Positions 62,090 through 64,000 of a stretch of 64,000 nucleotides of DNA are shown here, in pieces (positions within the stretch are counted from its first letter, which is position 1; each line of letters opens with the position of its first letter). Source of the stretch: Ophryocystis elektroscirrha (lineage: Eukaryota; Apicomplexa; Conoidasida; Neogregarinorida; Ophryocystidae). Below the pieces are notes generated by a model that was not told the origin of the DNA, ran no database searches, and saw only the letters and a list, made by a program, of their open reading frames with translations. The stretch spans positions 1 through 64,000 of the forward strand of contig JAQIFP010000014.1 of assembly GCA_030141585.1 (NCBI GenBank), given 5' to 3'. Both the position numbers and the translations under genes were made by a program.

Positions 62090-63723
62090 TTACATTAAAT
62101 TTAGTATAAAATTCTCTTTTTGGGAAGTTCGACTGTGTCTGTCATCTTGGATGCGAGTTGTTATATCATCAACTTGGAATCTTTCTAATTTGGATGATTC
62201 AATCAAAAGTGTTTCAGTTTTTCCTTCAAGAACTTCAAATGCCATATCAACAATTTGCTCGGGAGATAACGCTCCAGTTGACTAAAAAATATATTAGAAA
62301 AAAGCAGTAATTACGAGGGTATATATTTACAAAAAAAATATTTAGTGTATAATTAAGTATTATACGTGTAACGAAATATTGTATTATATAACATTTAGCA
62401 TCTTTAGCTACCTCAACAATGAACTTAAATACGTCTGGTTTGTGAGAGATTTTAATTAAATCTTGATATCCTAGTTCACGAGTTACATTTATAATTTCAT
62501 CGGTAAAGTCACATGCGTCTATATTTGAAAGTGTAAGAGCTGAAGGAGTGAAAGCATCTCCTTCACATGTAAATACTTTTTTGTGACAGGAATCAGCTCT
62601 AAAAAGAACTAAAATCTATCTGGAATCTTACATTTTTTGTTGTATTGGAAGTGGAACAGTTTCAAGAAGTTTCTCATTGATTGTAATTTCAGGCTCATAC
62701 TAAAATAATCTTTCAATGAAAAGTAATAACCAACTTGAAATACTGCATTAGACACTGGACTCCATTTTGCATGCAACTTTCCTATTCCTTTTACTGCTAT
62801 TAATTGACAGTTTAAACGTTGGTTTCTAGTAAGTTTAGCTACTTCAATAGGGTGCTACGAAAAAAATTGATTATTTTATTGAATCATAACTATATAAATA
62901 TTTATTATACAAATTTTTACTTATTTATATCACTCGATATAAAGATATCATATTTATATATAAACATATAAAATTATTGTAATTACGTGTAAAAACACAA
63001 AATCTTACACCATTTTGCATTGTTAGATCTTCTAAACGAGGAACAGGCATAGGATTATCAGCTATATTCTTATTTACGCAAACACATATAAATACGTGAC
63101 GGGTTTGTTCCTGTTAAGTCTAAATGGGTTATAGTAAGATTTTCATCATCTCGGCATGTTACGTCTAATTGGAACTCAACACTACAGCTAGGGCAGCGGT
63201 CAGAGCATGAACAATCCTACTAAGCCCTCATATACACTTATATATACCTTCTTGTACTTAAAATCTCGAACTCTATTTGAATCTATTGGCAGCAAACCGA
63301 ATCTAATAAGATATTATCAAACTCAGTTTCATTGTAATTTAAAGTAAACTTAATCTATCACATATATATATATGTATATATAAATATAGATATATAAATA
63401 TATATATGCATATATAGATTATATAATACCTGTGCGCTAAAAATTCATCATGTAAAACAGACGTGTTCTCGTAAATTGTTACCAACTCAATAGCTAAGGT
63501 TGGCACTTCAGCTATCTGTTATAATAAAAGGATATAAATAAATAATAATTTAAAATCTATGCAGGGTTTTGTGTACAATTGCACGCACCATAACTCGTCT
63601 TAATGCATTGGCAAAACTTGCATCTTTATTTCTTAATACAAAATGAACATGATTTCTAGTTAGTTCGGTTATTTCTATACGTGGAATTTTTAAATTCCAC
63701 GTATTCAAATTATTATTAGTCAT
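62090..63723 (-). CDS. RPB3: RNA polymerase II subunit RPB3
   Basis: A spliced gene of about ten exons; the ATG at 63721-63723 gives [20 protein letters not shown] and [24 protein letters not shown]. The alpha-motif exons encode [19 protein letters not shown] and [20 protein letters not shown] zinc loop follows: [15 protein letters not shown], four Cys as in Rpb3. Then [19 protein letters not shown] with [16 protein letters not shown] (the family's G.GK.HAKW.P), and the assembly domain up to [16 protein letters not shown]. The extended C-terminus ends KENFILNLM at TAA 62090-62092. The insertion FKFIVE and [16 protein letters not shown] differ from animal RPB3. It is the alpha-like platform subunit of Pol II. 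Confidence 0.92.
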
Positions 63724-64000
63724 ACTTTCTCAAGTAGGAAAACCGCTTTTTAATTCAATACACATAAAATTTGTATTTAATTATTGAAGGAATCAAGAAA
63801 TAAACCAGTACAGCTTATATACTAACAATTTAGTTTTCTACATATATTAGACATATAAGAGATATTTTATATAACATTAAAAAAAAAAAACCTTTCTTTT
63901 TTGTTTTTATAACTAAAAAAAAATATTATAACTTATAAATTCTTTATTAAGAAGTTAATTGCTTATTTGTTATATATAAATACAAATTTAAAAAAAAAAA
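63724..64000. other. AT-rich sequence to window end
   Basis: About 277 nt upstream of RPB3 with several A-runs (63880-63890, 63916-63926, 63991-64000). It probably holds the RPB3 promoter; nothing else is recognised. Confidence 0.5.

Overview
This window begins at a chromosome end and looks like the nuclear genome of an apicomplexan parasite or a close alveolate relative. Bases 1-178 are a telomeric array of CCCTAAA units (TTTAGGG on the other strand). The DNA is strongly AT-rich. Nearly all genes are split by GT-AG introns, many only about 18-45 nt long, with a second class of several hundred nt. Two calcium-dependent protein kinases (a classic kinase plus four EF-hands, and a CDPK7-type EF-hand/PH/kinase protein) and a MAPK2-type kinase with T-G-H in the activation loop are typical of Apicomplexa. 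I cannot name the genus from sequence alone. No rRNA, tRNA, CRISPR array, transposase or viral gene was recognised.

Region 1 (1-5.6 kb) is subtelomeric. It holds a 1325-residue secreted repeat protein (minus strand), a possible orphan C-terminal exon next to the telomere, and a divergent 152-residue secreted protein. This is the only part that looks species-specific and fast-evolving.

Region 2 (5.6-64 kb) is a dense housekeeping core. In order: actin-related protein (Arp6-like), PRL phosphatase, threonyl-tRNA synthetase, CDPK, syntaxin (Qa-SNARE), TPR protein, small multi-pass membrane protein, SF3B5, PLRG1, proteasome alpha subunit PSMA6, Notchless/NLE1, a RING-CH plus FHA protein, CDPK7-type kinase, an unresolved conserved-looking gene, SRP receptor beta, V-ATPase subunit C, a BAR-like/UBA protein, ribosomal protein eS10, MAPK2, LSm6, retromer VPS35, an ENT-type nucleoside transporter, XAP5/FAM50, an acidic protein, an unresolved repeat-bearing gene, a Tyr/Pro/Asn-rich protein and RNA polymerase II subunit RPB3.

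The genes do not form one pathway. Themes that recur are mRNA processing and transcription (SF3B5, PLRG1, LSm6, XAP5, RPB3), protein synthesis and turnover (ThrRS, eS10, NLE1, PSMA6), membrane traffic (syntaxin, SRPRB, VPS35, V-ATPase C, BAR-like protein) and parasite signalling (CDPK, CDPK7-type, MAPK2, PRL). Neighbours are often convergent with very short 3' spacers or divergent with 350-800 nt promoter regions. Gene limits below come from splicing exons together by eye, so outer ends are firmer than some internal junctions.

The observations most worth a second look are: several peptide repeat arrays in the telomere-proximal secreted protein that all share one 18-nt period and a similar core; the in-frame decay of its 3' end; an SRPRB gene whose first coding exon seems to be just the ATG followed by an 18-nt intron; and two unusual domain pairings (RING-CH with FHA, BAR-like with UBA).
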